In this document: positions 22,859-37,300 of the stretch, piece after piece | Layout of the letters: the number at the start of each line of letters is the position of its first letter | How positions within the stretch are numbered: position 1 is the stretch's first letter | Source of the DNA: Thunnus maccoyii | Taxonomy: Eukaryota; Chordata; Actinopteri; Scombriformes; Scombridae | Direction of reading: 5' to 3' | Length of the DNA: 64,000 bases | Assembly: GCF_910596095.1 (NCBI RefSeq) | Contig: NC_056550.1 | Location: forward strand, 2,046,001-2,110,000 | Notes under the pieces: generated by a model | Seen by the model: only the letters and a program-made list of their open reading frames with translations | Told to the model about the DNA's origin: nothing | Databases searched by the model: none | Program-made: the position numbers and the translations under genes

Positions 22859-25800
22859 ATGGCTGAGGATCCTGCGCTGTCTCTCCGGGTGTCGGAGATC
22901 AAGGACCCGGCGGTTCTCTTCGAGCGCTACAACACCGAAGAGATCCGCCAGATCGAACGCAAAGTCCGCGGGGAGATCGAACAGAAGAAGGAGGAGCTGA
23001 GGCAGATGGTAGGGGAGCGCTACCGGGACCTGATCGACGCCGCAGACACCATCGGAGAGATGAGGCAGTGCTCGGAGAGCGTCGTGCAGTCCATCCAGGA
23101 CATGCACCAGTACTGCCACAGCCTGAAACAAGGCAAAGCCAGTGTGAGCAGCTGCGGACAGGAGGTGAACAGCTCACCTATATGTCTTAATGTCTGCTGT
23201 TGTACAGAGAGAAAGAACACTGAACTTCATTTAAAAATCAGGCAATTCATGATTGTATAAAGGATGTGCCAACTTACACGCCCATTACAACATTACTTGA
23301 CACTTAATGCGACTCAGAGTGAATCACTGGTAAATTCGGTGTGGAAACATTGCTGCACAGAGCATGTGTGTAAAACAAATCCCAACTTTTAGAATTGGTC
23401 CAGCGTTCATTTCCCACACCTCTTGCATCCAAAACACACGGGGGAGGGCGGTAGCGAGCAGCCCGAGACACATCTGAAATGTGAAATTTTATTCAAATAA
23501 GTGGTGCTGGTGCATCACTTATGTGCCAAATTTACCTGCTAGCTGTGTATTTTTGCTGACATGCAAGGGAACACAAAATTATATTTTTGAATGAAATTTG
23601 GGGGCATAGGTCCACAAAGAACAGAATGGAATGCAGCAAGTCCTGTGTTTTTATTCATAGTCCTTATATCATAGCACGTCTCTCCCAAATTAAAATGAAT
23701 ATGTTTAAACATGTACTGTGCCTTTGTTATCCAATTGTAGAGCCAAAGGCAGTGGCAGGAGAAGTTCTACACTATGGCCTCCCAGATCAAGCTCCTCTTG
23801 GAGATCCCAGAGCGTATCTGGAGCGCCATGGAGGCGTCCCAGTACCTCCAGGCCACCCAGCTCTACCTGCTGTGCTGCCACCTGCACAGTCTGCTGCAGC
23901 TGGAAGCTGCTACAGGGGGCCACTACAGCCCTGTCCTAGCACGTTTCCCCATCCTTGTCCGGCAGGTAGCCACCACCGGACACTTCAGGTACTGGATGTT
24001 TTTTTCCCACTTGTGTCATTTGGGAGACATACTGTCACCAAGTGAAATTCCTATTTTATAACTGAAAGAACTAGTCATGGATCTATATGCAATAGACCAA
24101 ACTAGATCCAGTTATTAAAAGTAAAATCATAGATCAGTAAGCAGCCCATTCTTTCCCAGGTCCACCATTCTGCTGGACAGCAGGTCTCTGCTGCGGGGCC
24201 GGGCGGTGTCAGACCAGGCCATCGCTGAGGCCCTGGTGTCCACCATGCTGCTGGAGGGCAGCTCACCACGCCAGGCCCTGGCTGACTTCTTGTTGGCCCG
24301 GAAGGCCTCCATCCATCAGCTGCTCAACCAGCCACAGCACGGTATCATACTATTTGTAACATCTGCCAACATGTATGCAATTTAATATCATAGTGTGCAT
24401 TCCCTAAAGCCATGAGGCAAGTCATGTAGCTTGGAGGCTTTTACTGTGAAGCAGAGCAGCAAGTGTTGTATGCATTATTACTATTATTTAGCAAAATGTC
24501 TGAGTAAAGAAAAAACAGTGTACCAGTTCGTGGACATGTATATTTTTGTCCAGGTGCTGGGATCAAGGCCCAGGTGTGCAGCCTGGTGGAGCTGCTGGTG
24601 ACCACTCTGTTCCAGGCCTACGCTGTCTTCTACCTGCCCCCAGAGGGAGGCCCCAGACCAGGGGAGGGAGCCTTGAGCTGTGGCATGCTCTTCTCTATCT
24701 TGGAGAACGTCACCTCCACCACACCTGCAGGTGAACAGCTGTGATGTCCTGAAAGTCAGGAAATGTTTTAGTTATTTCCTTAGAGATAAGAGATTTTTTT
24801 TAATTTTATGTAATGTTTATTTGTATAGGGACAAGTATATACCACATACCACAGCATTTATAGCCTAAGCTAGTTTGCAATGCCTTTCCCCCGATGGGCT
24901 TTTAAAATACCTAAAACTCAACAATAAAATACATATGAAACTGCACAAGACTCAACAATACATATACACACATTTTAGCACAACAAAGAAAACTCACTAA
25001 TACATAAATTACAACACAAAACTCAACAACAAAGCACAAACAAAGCGGCACAAAACACACACAACTCACAAGCAAACATACCATAAAAGTCTGATAATAC
25101 CTGGTTATTTAGGCTTTTATAGATGAGTTTAAGGTTAGCAAATTTAATATCAAAACTTAACATATTTCATTTCTTCAGAACATGGCATTGGTGCAATCGT
25201 ATTGGTTTCCTGTCCAGAATTTTAATTGCTTGTTTATAAATCATCATAATGGCTCAATTGTTTTAGATGCTGCTTGTGACCAGGAAGTAACAAAATCATT
25301 TAATTGTGAAAAGGAGTGCAACAAACTATTTGCAACAGAATGTGGTAAACAGTCTCCAATTAATCTAAATGTGTGTAAGTTTGCTTTTGCAACCTTGCTC
25401 ACCATTTTAACATACTTCTCAAATTGTAGGTGTGAATCTAACATCAGGCTTAGATATTTTAAATATACTTTGCCTTAAAATGCATGAAGAGTAAAGTAAG
25501 AAAAACCGTACATCAGGCCTCTGACATAATCTATTCTCTATCAATCACGTTTCTTTCCTCAGCTAAAGGCAGCAGGAGGGTGTTACAGGAAGAGACGAGT
25601 ACGGGCAGCTGGTTCAAGTACCTGCCTCCCTCCATCACTGAGTTCCAGCCCGCCCTTCGCACCCTGGCTAAGCCAATCCAGAGAGAGCAGCTCAGGGACA
25701 CCCTGCAGCAGTGGATCAATACGTAAGCTGCAGCCAGTCAGGACACTGCTCATCTTTTTAATATTTGCCCTGTTTCCAGTTTGTTTGTTTATTAAGAGCA

Positions 25801-28800
25801 AAAAGCAGAATCAGAGTCAGATTCCCATTCCTGCTGGTGCTGGTCGTATGAATTGTTGTGAATGGAATTGTGAATGGAATATCACTTTCAGTGTATAGCC
25901 TGATTGTAGGCACGTTCATGCAACTTTGCTTTCTAATTACCTACATTCTCATATAGTGGCCTTTATTTACATCAACAGCAGACAGAAGCAGGCCTTTACT
26001 CCTAATCTTCCCTGTTCCCCTGTTAGTACAATCTCAAAACCGCCTTCATATTTACCCAATGTACATTCTACATCACTCATTTTTATCAGAACATGTCTTA
26101 CTGAGCACTTTGCTGCTCTGAGCTTCTTTTCCCTGACAGAATTACTGTTTTAATTCCCTAATTAATTCAAATCACCTCTTCGATCACTGTTAAGCAGTCA
26201 CTAATGGGACGCAACATTTCTTGCATAGATGTTTCACATTAAGTGTGGCTCATTGGGCATGATCCTTTTGCTTTTAGGCTTTTAATGTGTAAATCTGCAG
26301 GAAGTGGCAAGTTTTATTCATGGTAGATTAAGATCAATTGAAAAAATGACACAGTAGTTAGTGAAATAGTGACTAAAACAATATTTCTTTAAAAAAGAAA
26401 AAAGTGAGGGAAGCAGAGTATGTATGATACGACTGTTGTTGAACTGACTCGTCTTTACTTGTTTGAATGAATGAATTGATTGTTATTTGGCTTTGATTTG
26501 AAAATGTACACTCTATCACTAACTTTATAGATTGAAGCAGAATTCTAAAAATGTTTTGTTTGGATTTTCAAAAAAGGACTTAAACCCTTTAACAATCATC
26601 AAAACTATCACTGATGACATTACTGTTGATAGCTAATCAGTGCCTTCCTAATGTGTCCTCTGCTTCCAGCTGTAAGGAGGACATCTGTCGTGGGGTTGGC
26701 AGCCTTCTGGTCTATGTGAAGAGCCTGAAGGGATTGGCGGCCATTAGAGACGCTGTGTGGGACCTCCTGTCCACAGACTCCATCAGTCAGCACTGGAACA
26801 CTGTGTGCCAGCGGCTGCTTGAGCGCCCCCTGGCTGTCTGGGATGACTTCCTGCAGCAGCTCTTCCTTCAGCGCCTGCAGGTTAGTGTGCTCCAATTTTC
26901 ATGATCAGGTCATTCCATTGGCATATTTGTATGTGTTCATGCCTCCTCGAAATTCTGGGTCATGTTCACTCTCACCGTACTCACAGGCCTGCCTTCTTAT
27001 GCAGTAAAAATTGCGCATATTGTAATATTTCAATGATTCCTTCCTTCCATTCCAAAAGGCCATCACCAAAGATGAAACTGAAGCCATCTCGACGAGCTCT
27101 GTCCAGCTCCTCACCTCGGCTGTGAGGGATCTGGAGGGCCAGACCATCCATACTTCTACAAGTATCAACCCTGGCTCTGGCCGTGGCGCCCAGTACGAAG
27201 TAGATGTGGCCTCCTTCTTGTGGTCGGAGTCTCCGGGGGACCTGCTGAGCGATGCAGGGTGGGTCAGTGTTACCCAACGGGGGCAGCAGCAGCAGAGGAG
27301 TGGTCTGGCCATGAAGACCCAGGCCCTGACACCCTGCGTTCAGAACTTCTGCTCCTCCATGGACGCCAAGCTAAAGGCCAGGCTTGATGACCTGCAGCAC
27401 TACCTTCCCTCTCAGGATACTGGTAGGGGCGATGTTTGCTAGTCTGCTTAAGCTAATGCAATGTTAAAACAGACTGCCTGAGGGAAAGTGGTTGTCAGTC
27501 TCAACCAGTCTCCCTGAAGTAGTCAAGTCCCCAATGTCCCAACACCAGTTACCAGATTTGCAGAGGTTATCAGCTGCCACCATCATCAAAATACCAAATG
27601 AGGGAATATATTGAAAAAAGGTGTTCCTCCAAGTGGACAGCAAAATGCCCCCCAAAGCATAACAGAGCCACCGGATCTCCTCTCTGTAGGGGTCAAGCAT
27701 TCAGACCTGGGCTGGTTTTTCCTTTAATTTGTCACCTGTCTGTATCTTCTGTGCAAAACTGACATTTTGGCCTAAAGGTAGTGTTGGAGGAATGTTCATG
27801 TAGTTTCCAAAATGAAACAGGTTTATCTTCTGAGGATGACAAATGTGAATGTAGTTAAATTAAATGTCAATTCATCCTTTGGGAACCATGATTATCTCTT
27901 ATAATATTCACAGAAAACCAGCTGTTGGTTTTCAACACATTTTGTCATGGACCAAAGTGTTGTTTTACAGGTAATTTTGACTTGAAAGTGGTTCTGGACA
28001 ATGGTCAGGAGGTCACCAAAATAATTAAGAATCGTGAGGGGACCTGACCTAAAGTGATGGACATGTTGGCAGGTGCGGTGGCCTGCTGACTGACCCACAT
28101 CTTCATACTTAAGTCCCACCAAATGCTGAGTAAAAAAACAATGCTAGCTAGCAGTGTTCAGGGAGGGCATTATTAGTCAGCTGGTTGGTCAGTCCACCAC
28201 TTTGGTCCACAGTGTAATGTCTAAAAAACTATTGGATGGATTGCCATAAAATGTTGTACAGATGTCCATAGTCGCTGTAGTTTGAGTGAAAACTTTCAAC
28301 AACTATTTCAACTATTTCAATAACTCTAACCATGAAATTTGACACAGATATTCAGGGTCTTTAGAGGATGAATCCTAACAACTCTGTTGATTTGACCAGA
28401 CTATTTATCTAGTATCACTGGTGGGGCATAGTTTTCACTTGTCCAGTAAAAGATTTCAACATATACTGGATGGGTTAGTATTCATGGCTTCCAAAATGAT
28501 GTATCCTAATGACTTCCCGGGATTTCCCCTCTACTGTTACCAGCAGTTTGACCTTTTTGGCTCAGAGTAAAATATTTTGACAACTACTAGATGAATTACC
28601 AAAATATTTGGTTCAGACATTCATGTTTTTCACAGGATGAATTTTGATCACTGTTTACTTTTCCTCTGGCGCCATCAGCTGGTCAAAATTTCAATTTGTC
28701 TAATTCTTCTGTTTCTGACTCAAGTGCAAAACTAATGACACTCCCATCTGCCTCACCTGTTAGTTTGTGTTTAGTGACATTTTACAGCCAAATAGTTACA

Positions 28801-31800
28801 GCCATCTCCTCAGTAAATGTACATGAGTGTGTGTCATTTTACACTGAGTATTGATTTGTTTGTCCTTCACTCTCAGGGTCTGACTCCATCTCTGTCACAC
28901 TGTCATCCTCTGGACCTACCGAGGGTTCGTCAGCATCCTCGTTCAACCGCTTCACAGACTCACCGGCAGTGGAGGAGGCTTTACGTGAAGGCTGCCTGGC
29001 CTGTGTTCGCCACATCCTGTCCTCCATCCGCTCTGAACTGGCTGCAGCCTCGCCAGACCCCAGCCCTGCCTGCCTCAGTTCGGTCCTTTTCATGGCCAGA
29101 CTGTGCCAGTCCATGGGTGAACTCTGTCCCAACCTGAAGCATTGCATCCTGGGGAAACAGATGGGGTGCGAGGCCACGGCCAAGGGGACCCCCAGACAGG
29201 GAAAGAAGCTGGGCAAAGCCAGGGCCGCTGCAGAGATCAGCCCGGTGCAGGCCAAGTGGGCAGGTCTGAAGGAGGAACTTCTCAACTGCAGCATGGAGGC
29301 CTACCGCATCTGGAGCTCCGCCCTCTCCAAAGTCAGACACTGTCAGAAATGTAGACGTATATTTGTGATGGCTTATTTTATTTGCTGCATTTAGTATGAA
29401 GTCTGTTATGTGTGGAGGAGTGTAGAATCCTGACTGGCAGAGTTAGCATGGGGTACCTCAAAAGTCCACTCACTAACTTTGTGGAACACTTAACTGCATC
29501 TCACAGTGAAGGATCATCCAACGCCAAAGACCATTGAGATGTGGTTGAGAGCTCCAAAAAGCTAGCAAGTGGACATTTGAGCTCAAATTATTTTGTAGAA
29601 TTGTTTGAAGTTTGCAAGAGACAAGACCTGAATGAACCCCAGATAAGCCTCTTACTGTCCACATAGGTTCAAACATCATTTCATAATTTAATGGTGGTTA
29701 TCCCCCTTTTCTCTTTGCCAGTCAACAACCAAAGGGTGTTGAGTTTAGTATGATAGAGGACTAAAGACACCAGAAAATATTCACATTTAAGAAGCTGGAA
29801 TCAGAGAATTTAGACTTTTTTTTTCTTTAAAAAATGACTCAAAACGATGAATTGATTATCAAAATAGTTGGTGATTAATTTAATAGTTGACAACTGATCA
29901 ATTAATTGAATAGTCGTTGCAAACAAACAATTACTTGTTTACATGTTGAGCAGATACAGAGCATCATTAGCATTATATGTAATAAGATCATCTTTGCTCA
30001 GTCCAACTACCTGTTTTTAGAGCTCTTAACATTACACAGCCTTTATTTAGTAATGGGACATGGCTCAGCTGTTGTCATGTGACTTTACTGCTTCTAGGGA
30101 ATTGTGTAATGACTGTAATGTCTCACTTGAAGAAGAGCATTTGAGCATTTTTAGCTCATAGTTTTGGTCGTACAGACCAAAAATTCAACTCCTTGTTTCC
30201 AGCAGCCAGCTGTTTTCAGTGAAGAAGCTCTGATAATCCCACTGTTAGAGAAATTAGCAACTAGCTGGTTAACATAATGGAGCATTAAGCAGCTAAAGAG
30301 TTATTTTCTCAGGAGTTGCTGGAGACCAAACCAGAGCTAAAGGGAGAGTCAATGTTGGACTTACATTCATCAGGTGAACACAAACATAACTCCAAATGAA
30401 TGTTGCTCTGTGTCTGCTGGATGTGTAAATGTGCTGCTGCTGCTCTTCACAACACATTAACCATATCAACTTTATAAGGTGATAACATGTCAATGTTGTG
30501 TTTGTTCTGCTGCCCCCAAGTGGCAAAAAAATCAATGATTGTGGCTTTATTAAATCGTGATGAATTGTTCCAAGACCTGGCTAGTAACACTGTGTTGTGT
30601 TGTGCCAGGTGCTGCTGGTCAAGTTTGGCACAGCTCTTCATGCTGAGTCTGCCGGTGACATCCTAACAACAGCAACAAACTGGGAGGATCTGGAGATCCA
30701 AGAGGAGGCCGAGTCCGGGAGCAGCATCACATCCAAAATCCGTCTTCCTGTCCAGGTCAGCCGCTCAAAAATGCCAATCAGAAAGCTCAGAGATTTCTAA
30801 ATACATTCAGAAATCTGATGTGAAACTTTTGTGCCTTCTGCAGCCGTCATGGTTTGTCCAGTCGCTGCTGTTCCAGCTGTGTGTGGAGGTGAACAGGGTA
30901 GGAGGCCATGCTCTGCCCCGGCCCACCCTGCAGGAGCTGCTGCAGACCTGCCTGGCTCAGGCCCTGCAACACTACCACAGCCTCACACAGCAGGCCCGCA
31001 GCAAGGTAACTGACACACACGCACCATGTTGAGGACAAGGGATGTTTTCATGATTTTGTTACCCTTGAAGTTAATTTTTGATGTGGGGAAAAAATAATCT
31101 CACTTAAACATCCATTAGTAGCTTTTCTGGAGCTTTTGGTTGGCAGATGTTCTCTTCATATATTTTTTTCAATTTTGGGGGGGGTTTGCAAAGAAACACA
31201 GTTCAGCTTTAGGGACATCTGCAGGTTAGGACGAAATGGAAGAATAGGGAGAGGGACTAAAGTGTTGAGAGAAGGTCAAAGGATGAGGAAAATGCACAGA
31301 AAAAGGAAGGAGCAGAAGAAGAGGAGGCAAGAGATCAGAAAATGGATGTCTGAAGGGAAGGCAGGAGGAAGAGTAAGGAGTGGGAGGAGGGAGTGAAAAG
31401 AGGATGAGAGAGGAAAGTGGAGGTTCCCTACTAGCTTCATGAATGTCTCTGCTTTGTGTTTTTTGTGTGTCCTTCCATCCTGCAGGAGGGTGTATTCCCC
31501 ATGACTCAGAACAGAGCCTTGCAGTTGTTGTTTGACCTTCGTTACCTCAACACTACACTGGGCAGCAAAACGGAGGAAGGCAAGAGCTCCCGATCCCACC
31601 AAGACCCCAGGTAATGCCCCCCCCATTGCAAATTTGTTGCCTGCAGCCGATCTGGAGCGTCATTGCCAAGGCTAGATTACCAACCAGGCAAAGCAGGGAA
31701 CTGCTCCAAGAATGTTGAATGTTTCACGTCAAAGTGCAACACACAACGTCCAAAATGACCTGTGGAAGCACATTCCAACCCAGTTCTAACAGACCCGAGG

Positions 31801-34344
31801 ATAATTAGAGCCGATCCTAAATGTGGTCAGAGAGAACACCAGCACTGGCAGCAGCAGGATGATTAATCAACAAGCAGCAGCAGCAGTGGAAAAGAGCAGC
31901 AACATAATAATAATAATGCTCTAAGAATGAATGTGAAGTCATAGAGACTAATCCCAAAAATATTTACATTATGTGCTTTAAAGACTAATCTCTAGAATTC
32001 CTTTTTTCACCTCCTGCAGCAACAATAAAACATTCTATAGCCAACTGGGGGACAGACAGAATACCTTCTGTCTGTCCCCCAGTCCCCCAGTTTTCTAATG
32101 ACTTTAATATCTGTCAATTAAAATTTCTAAAATTGTTATTTAAAAGCATTTACTTTTTATAGGCTACTGATTTCCTCAAATATTTTCTCCTGCTGTGACT
32201 GTGATGTACGGTGTGATCAGAGCTGATAGTGAGCATGCTCACATCCATTTCGATCCTCTCAAGTATTTAACATATTGACAAAGACCCGAGACCTGTGGTA
32301 GTAAAACCAGACTCTATTGGATTGAAGTATTATTGGGATCCAGGTCTGATTGGGGTCCCAGATTGGGTCTCAGTTGCTATTTGTAATGAGCTCTCCTTTC
32401 ATCCTGCCACTTTGCTGTCACAGTGAGACTTTCTCTGTCTTGCATTGCACATGCTCACATGTAAAGAGAGTTACAAACAGGGTTACATGTTTAAATGGCT
32501 AATAAGTGGCCTTTTTCAAGAAAGTAGACAGTACTTTACTTAGTCTCAGCTGGTTTGTGCTAATTTAATTAAAAATTGTTTGGGATTTTGCACCACTAAA
32601 GCACAATATTACTGTAACATACATAAGGGCCTTATGCTCAATTAGCTAATCTTGAGGTCCTGTCTTGAAGTATCATAATCTACTTTTTAGACCCTCATTA
32701 TTTTTGTTTTTGCTTATATGTTGTATTTCTAAATGAATGTGTTTTTGATCAAATGACCACACAATTCCAGTGTAGACAAAAGCAGCAGCTTATTATTTCC
32801 CCAGGGCCTCCTAGCGGGTTCATCTGACCTACAGGAGCATGGTTGTGGATGTTTAGTTGTAATGTTAGTGCAATCTTTTGTACTCGATGCTTCTCTTTAC
32901 ACTCTGCTTCGTTCAGACGTGTTTTAAAGAATTTCTTCTCTCATCTGAACCATGAAAAGTAAGTGGAAGAAATACCTGCAGCTGAAAAGTTGATTCAGTC
33001 ATGTAACAGTAATAAAGGCATTTCAGGGTTAGACATTGTGGTTGCTAAAGAGGTTTAGAGAAGGCGTCTTTCTTTCAGTATGAATCATGGTCTTCAGTAC
33101 ACAAATACACACATGCTGAAAATCTCAGGCTCTTGCAGATATTTTTCTCAAGCAGATTTTAGCTAGAATTCCCTGGAAATACTCACTTCCCAGAATTTAA
33201 TAATAGCATGCGTGGTTTCCTGAAGTAGTTTAATAGAAGTTCATGATAGTTGGAGGACTAAAAGCATTGTATTAAATAGTTATGTTGTCAGTAAACCAAA
33301 CCTGAATAAACTTTCAGCAAACAAGGACATTTTTTAAATGATGTGATGATGTAAATGGTTAGTTTAGAAGAGCATATGTGATTTGTAGTCGTATTTTAGT
33401 TGAGTTCCACCACTTTTCATTAGATATTTGTTTTCCAGCTTTGTTTCTATATTTTGGTTGTTGAATTTCTCTTTACTCCCGGCAGCATTAAAAGTCTTTT
33501 TGAAAGCTGTAAACATTGAACTGTGTGTCTTTCAGGATCCATGAGGTCTGTGATTGGCTGGAGAGCTACATCGACCCCTTTGACCTGGACGTGTTCACCC
33601 CGCCGCTGAACGCCAACCTCAACCGCCTGTCCCAGAGGACATCGGTACTTTCAGCCACTTACCATCTACACACACAACAAAGAGAAAGACAGTGGACTAG
33701 CTTAATGAATATGAAAACATTATTGCTAAATGTATAGAACCACTATTCACATCAGGCCTGAGATGAGAGGTTACAATGAGCAGATGATGTCGCTGTTGTC
33801 CCATATTGTTCTGATGTAACATCAGAGCACTTTATGGGGTCACTCTATTGCCTAACATTGTTGACAGACGATGTAACGTTGTGTTTCAGGTGCTGCTGGG
33901 GCTGCTGACAGGCTCAGAGAAGCAGTTTGCCTCAAGGAGCAGCAGTGTGAACTCCCAGGAGCCTTACAACATCCTGCCGCTGACCAGCAGCCAGATCAGG
34001 TCAGAGGTCAACACTAGATCATAGTGATTCAAAAGTACTCTGTATAACTGTAATAACTCACAATAAAATCACAACACAAACCACAAACATCAAACCACAA
34101 CATCACTGAGCAGACGCCTTATCTTTCACAAGCTGCTTGCTCCAAATCCTGGAGTTCCTGGAGGTCAGAACTATTACTTTGATAAGCATATAAAATTGAT
34201 ATCATATATTAAAGTTTAATTGGAAGATTCTGTTGAAATTGACATGACATAGTCAGCTAGATAATTTCTCTACAGCAGTGATTCCCAACCAGAGGTACTT
34301 CTGCAGTTGCTAAAGGGTACATGGAAAGCTAATTAATTTATTTA

Positions 34345-34395
<51 letters not shown>

Positions 34396-37300
34396 TGGCT
34401 AAAAGTAATGGAAAAAACGTTGCAATAGCTAAAAGTAACAGATAAAGAGTGGAAATGGTTGCTAAAAGTAACAGATAAAAGGTTAAAATGGTTAGGTAAA
34501 AGTAACAGATAAATGGTTGTATGTTGGTTATGTGAAAATATATTGTAACAGTATCCACTTTTAGGTCATCAATAGTGCTACATAAGAAACATTCATAAGC
34601 ACGTTTGAGTGGTGTTGATGAATGTACGGGTACTTAAGCTCATCTGATAGGGCTGTGGGGGTACATCACTGCTCTACAGAAGAGTCCCCACCCTGTAGGT
34701 GTTGTTGAACTACAAAAACACACAGTCCACTCACAGTTTTAGAGTGGTTTTGTCATGGAAATTGCCTGCAAACCCTCAACATAAACATGAAATAACACCC
34801 AAAACACTGATGTAGTTGATTAATATATTGTGACAATATATAGAGACATTGCCCTCCAACACAGAAGTCAGGAGAATTTGTCTCAAAGGACTGAAGGGTA
34901 CAGTAGTTTTTTACAGTTTTCAGCAGAACAAAGAGGACTTAAAGTTCATTTTCAGCTCTATATTTTTATTCTGAGACTCCACTAGAGTAGCTTTGCATGA
35001 GTCACAGTTCAAAAAACTTCTTATTTATCTTATACTGGCCCTTTATGCAGCTCCTCAGTTCAGCCTCTGTCTCTAACAGGCAGTCTTAGCTCCTGTCTCT
35101 TTAAGGCCCCCTTCCTGATGAGCCCACTCTGTTCTGTTCTCTCCGGAATCCTTCTGAGGGGCAGCCATATCAGAGTCATGTTAATTTACTGCAATGAAAA
35201 TCCAATATTTCCTGCTTTACTACTTTATATTAAAAACTTTTAAATTACTAAATATAGGGAGACTTTTTTGTGGAGAATTTACAGGAAATGAAACATGTTT
35301 TTCACTGAATTAGCAGAGCTTTGTAAGCAGCGCTAAAAACCGGTCAACAACATATGGAGATATTTGTCTAGCAGATCAGTTAATTGATCAGAAATAATGC
35401 AGGGAGGAATAGTACAAGCAGAAACAGCCACAGTGATGATGATGTTTGATGAAGATCTGCAGATGACCAGCACAGCTCCAACAGGTAAACTACTTCTTTT
35501 ACTTTGCTGTGCTGTGTAATGGAGTCATGGCTTGGTGTAACTACCCCCAAAACAATGGAAAAATGCCATTATGTTAGCAGAGCAGAGCAGTGAACGCTGT
35601 GCATAAAGCAGATGACCATATAAAGAAATCCGCTACCAGCTGACCATTGGAAACCGAGTGTTCAGAGCAGTGCGAAGCTGGTGCTTTTTGCTCACAGGGA
35701 TTACTTCTACATACGTTTACCTCATTATTTAACACTTTTACCACATGTAATATGAACATCCAACACTGTAACATTATATATATGACTGACAGTAAGGAAA
35801 AGCATTATAGGTCCCCTTTAAGGATTGGCTCCCTGTTGCTTACATAAGACAGTCAACCAATAGAAAACACCTGCATACAAAAAGCTCTTAATTCTAACAA
35901 GGGTCAGAGTTCAACACTGGTATTTCCTTTTATGGAAATACAGGAAATTGGAAGCACTAGATCCGGTGCCCCTTGGAGACTCCCTCAGGCTATGAATCTC
36001 ATGACCACACATGACCTTCATCTGAGGCATATTATATATGTTTTACATAGCAACAAAGGCATATGGTAATAAAGAAACAAATAAAAAGTGGATAATAAAT
36101 GAATCAATGATAAATGAAACACTAAGTTTCATGTTAGTTTACAGAGTGATGTTTCCTTTCCTTCACAAATGATATTTGGCAGAGCACAGACACAACTTGC
36201 AGAAAACTCATTAATTTCACAACAGTCATTTCAGAATTAATGTCCATCAGCTACAACTGGTATACATTGCTACTGATTACATGTGAAGTTTTAACTGGCA
36301 AAAGTAAAATTGTCAGCGCTGACTAAAAATGAGAAGAATGCTAATGCAACCTGAATGTTTTCTACATTGCTCTTTGCTAAAAGATGGAATAGAGATAAAT
36401 AAGTAAACAACTGATATAAATAACTGCATTCCATTTAGATTAGCCAGTCCCAGGTTCCTGCTAGAGTGCATGTTGGTTCACTGGAATTGCTTACTGGAAC
36501 ACTTAATGTAACAGAGCCATTGTTGATTTTAGTTGTTCCACCTGTGCTTTTCCTGCTTTAACAAGTCAAAATGTCTGCTGTGAAAAAAATCCATAAGGTC
36601 CATTGGTGAAGCATCATACTGCTGCCAGATCTGTTGGTCTCACTGTTTGGGTCAACAGCAAGTTGGATCTGGTCTAATCATCACTTGAGACTATATCTGG
36701 CTAGTTCTGACTCTCCTCACGTCCTTTTCAGATTAATTTAAGGCAGTTGGGTTGGTCTCTTGGACCTGTGAAGACCTCTAATAATATGGTGACAATTCTG
36801 ATTCTTAAAGTTCCTCTTCAGACATGTTTTAAAAAAATACTCTGCTTTGAATAATAATTTGTGTCTGATACAGTTTTTCCACCAAAAAGAAGTTCAATTG
36901 CCTTGTTAAAATCCATCCATAAGTACATATCAGTAGGATATCTATATGAATCAAATGTCATAATTTGGGAAACAGTATCAACCTAACCCCCACCATGATT
37001 CTGTCCCCTGCAGGTTCGGGCTGCTGCCTCTCAGTATGTCAAATGTGCGTAAATCCAAGTCAGCCAGCAGAGGCTCCGATGCTCCTCACCAGCCGGTGAG
37101 TAACAGAGCAGAGATTTAGCAGCGGAAGCTGCAGGACATTTCAGTGTTGTTTCATATGTTGACAACCACAGTATGTCTTCATTTCTCTGCTGTGTTCGAT
37201 TGTTTTGTTCCACCCTGGGTAAATGTTGTCTGTTGCATCCTCTGCCTTCCCAGCGTTTTTGAGTGCGAGAAACCCAGGCAAGTTCATCAGTGTGGGTTTA

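Noticed and set aside
22713..23177. Several open frames antisense to or out of frame with cog1 exon 1
   Set aside because: Shadows of the GC-rich first exon; the cog1 frame is established by homology and splice phase.
28839..29340. Long - strand frames (119 and 151 codons) opposite cog1 exon 8
   Set aside because: Mirror frames of a high-GC coding exon with no independent signals.
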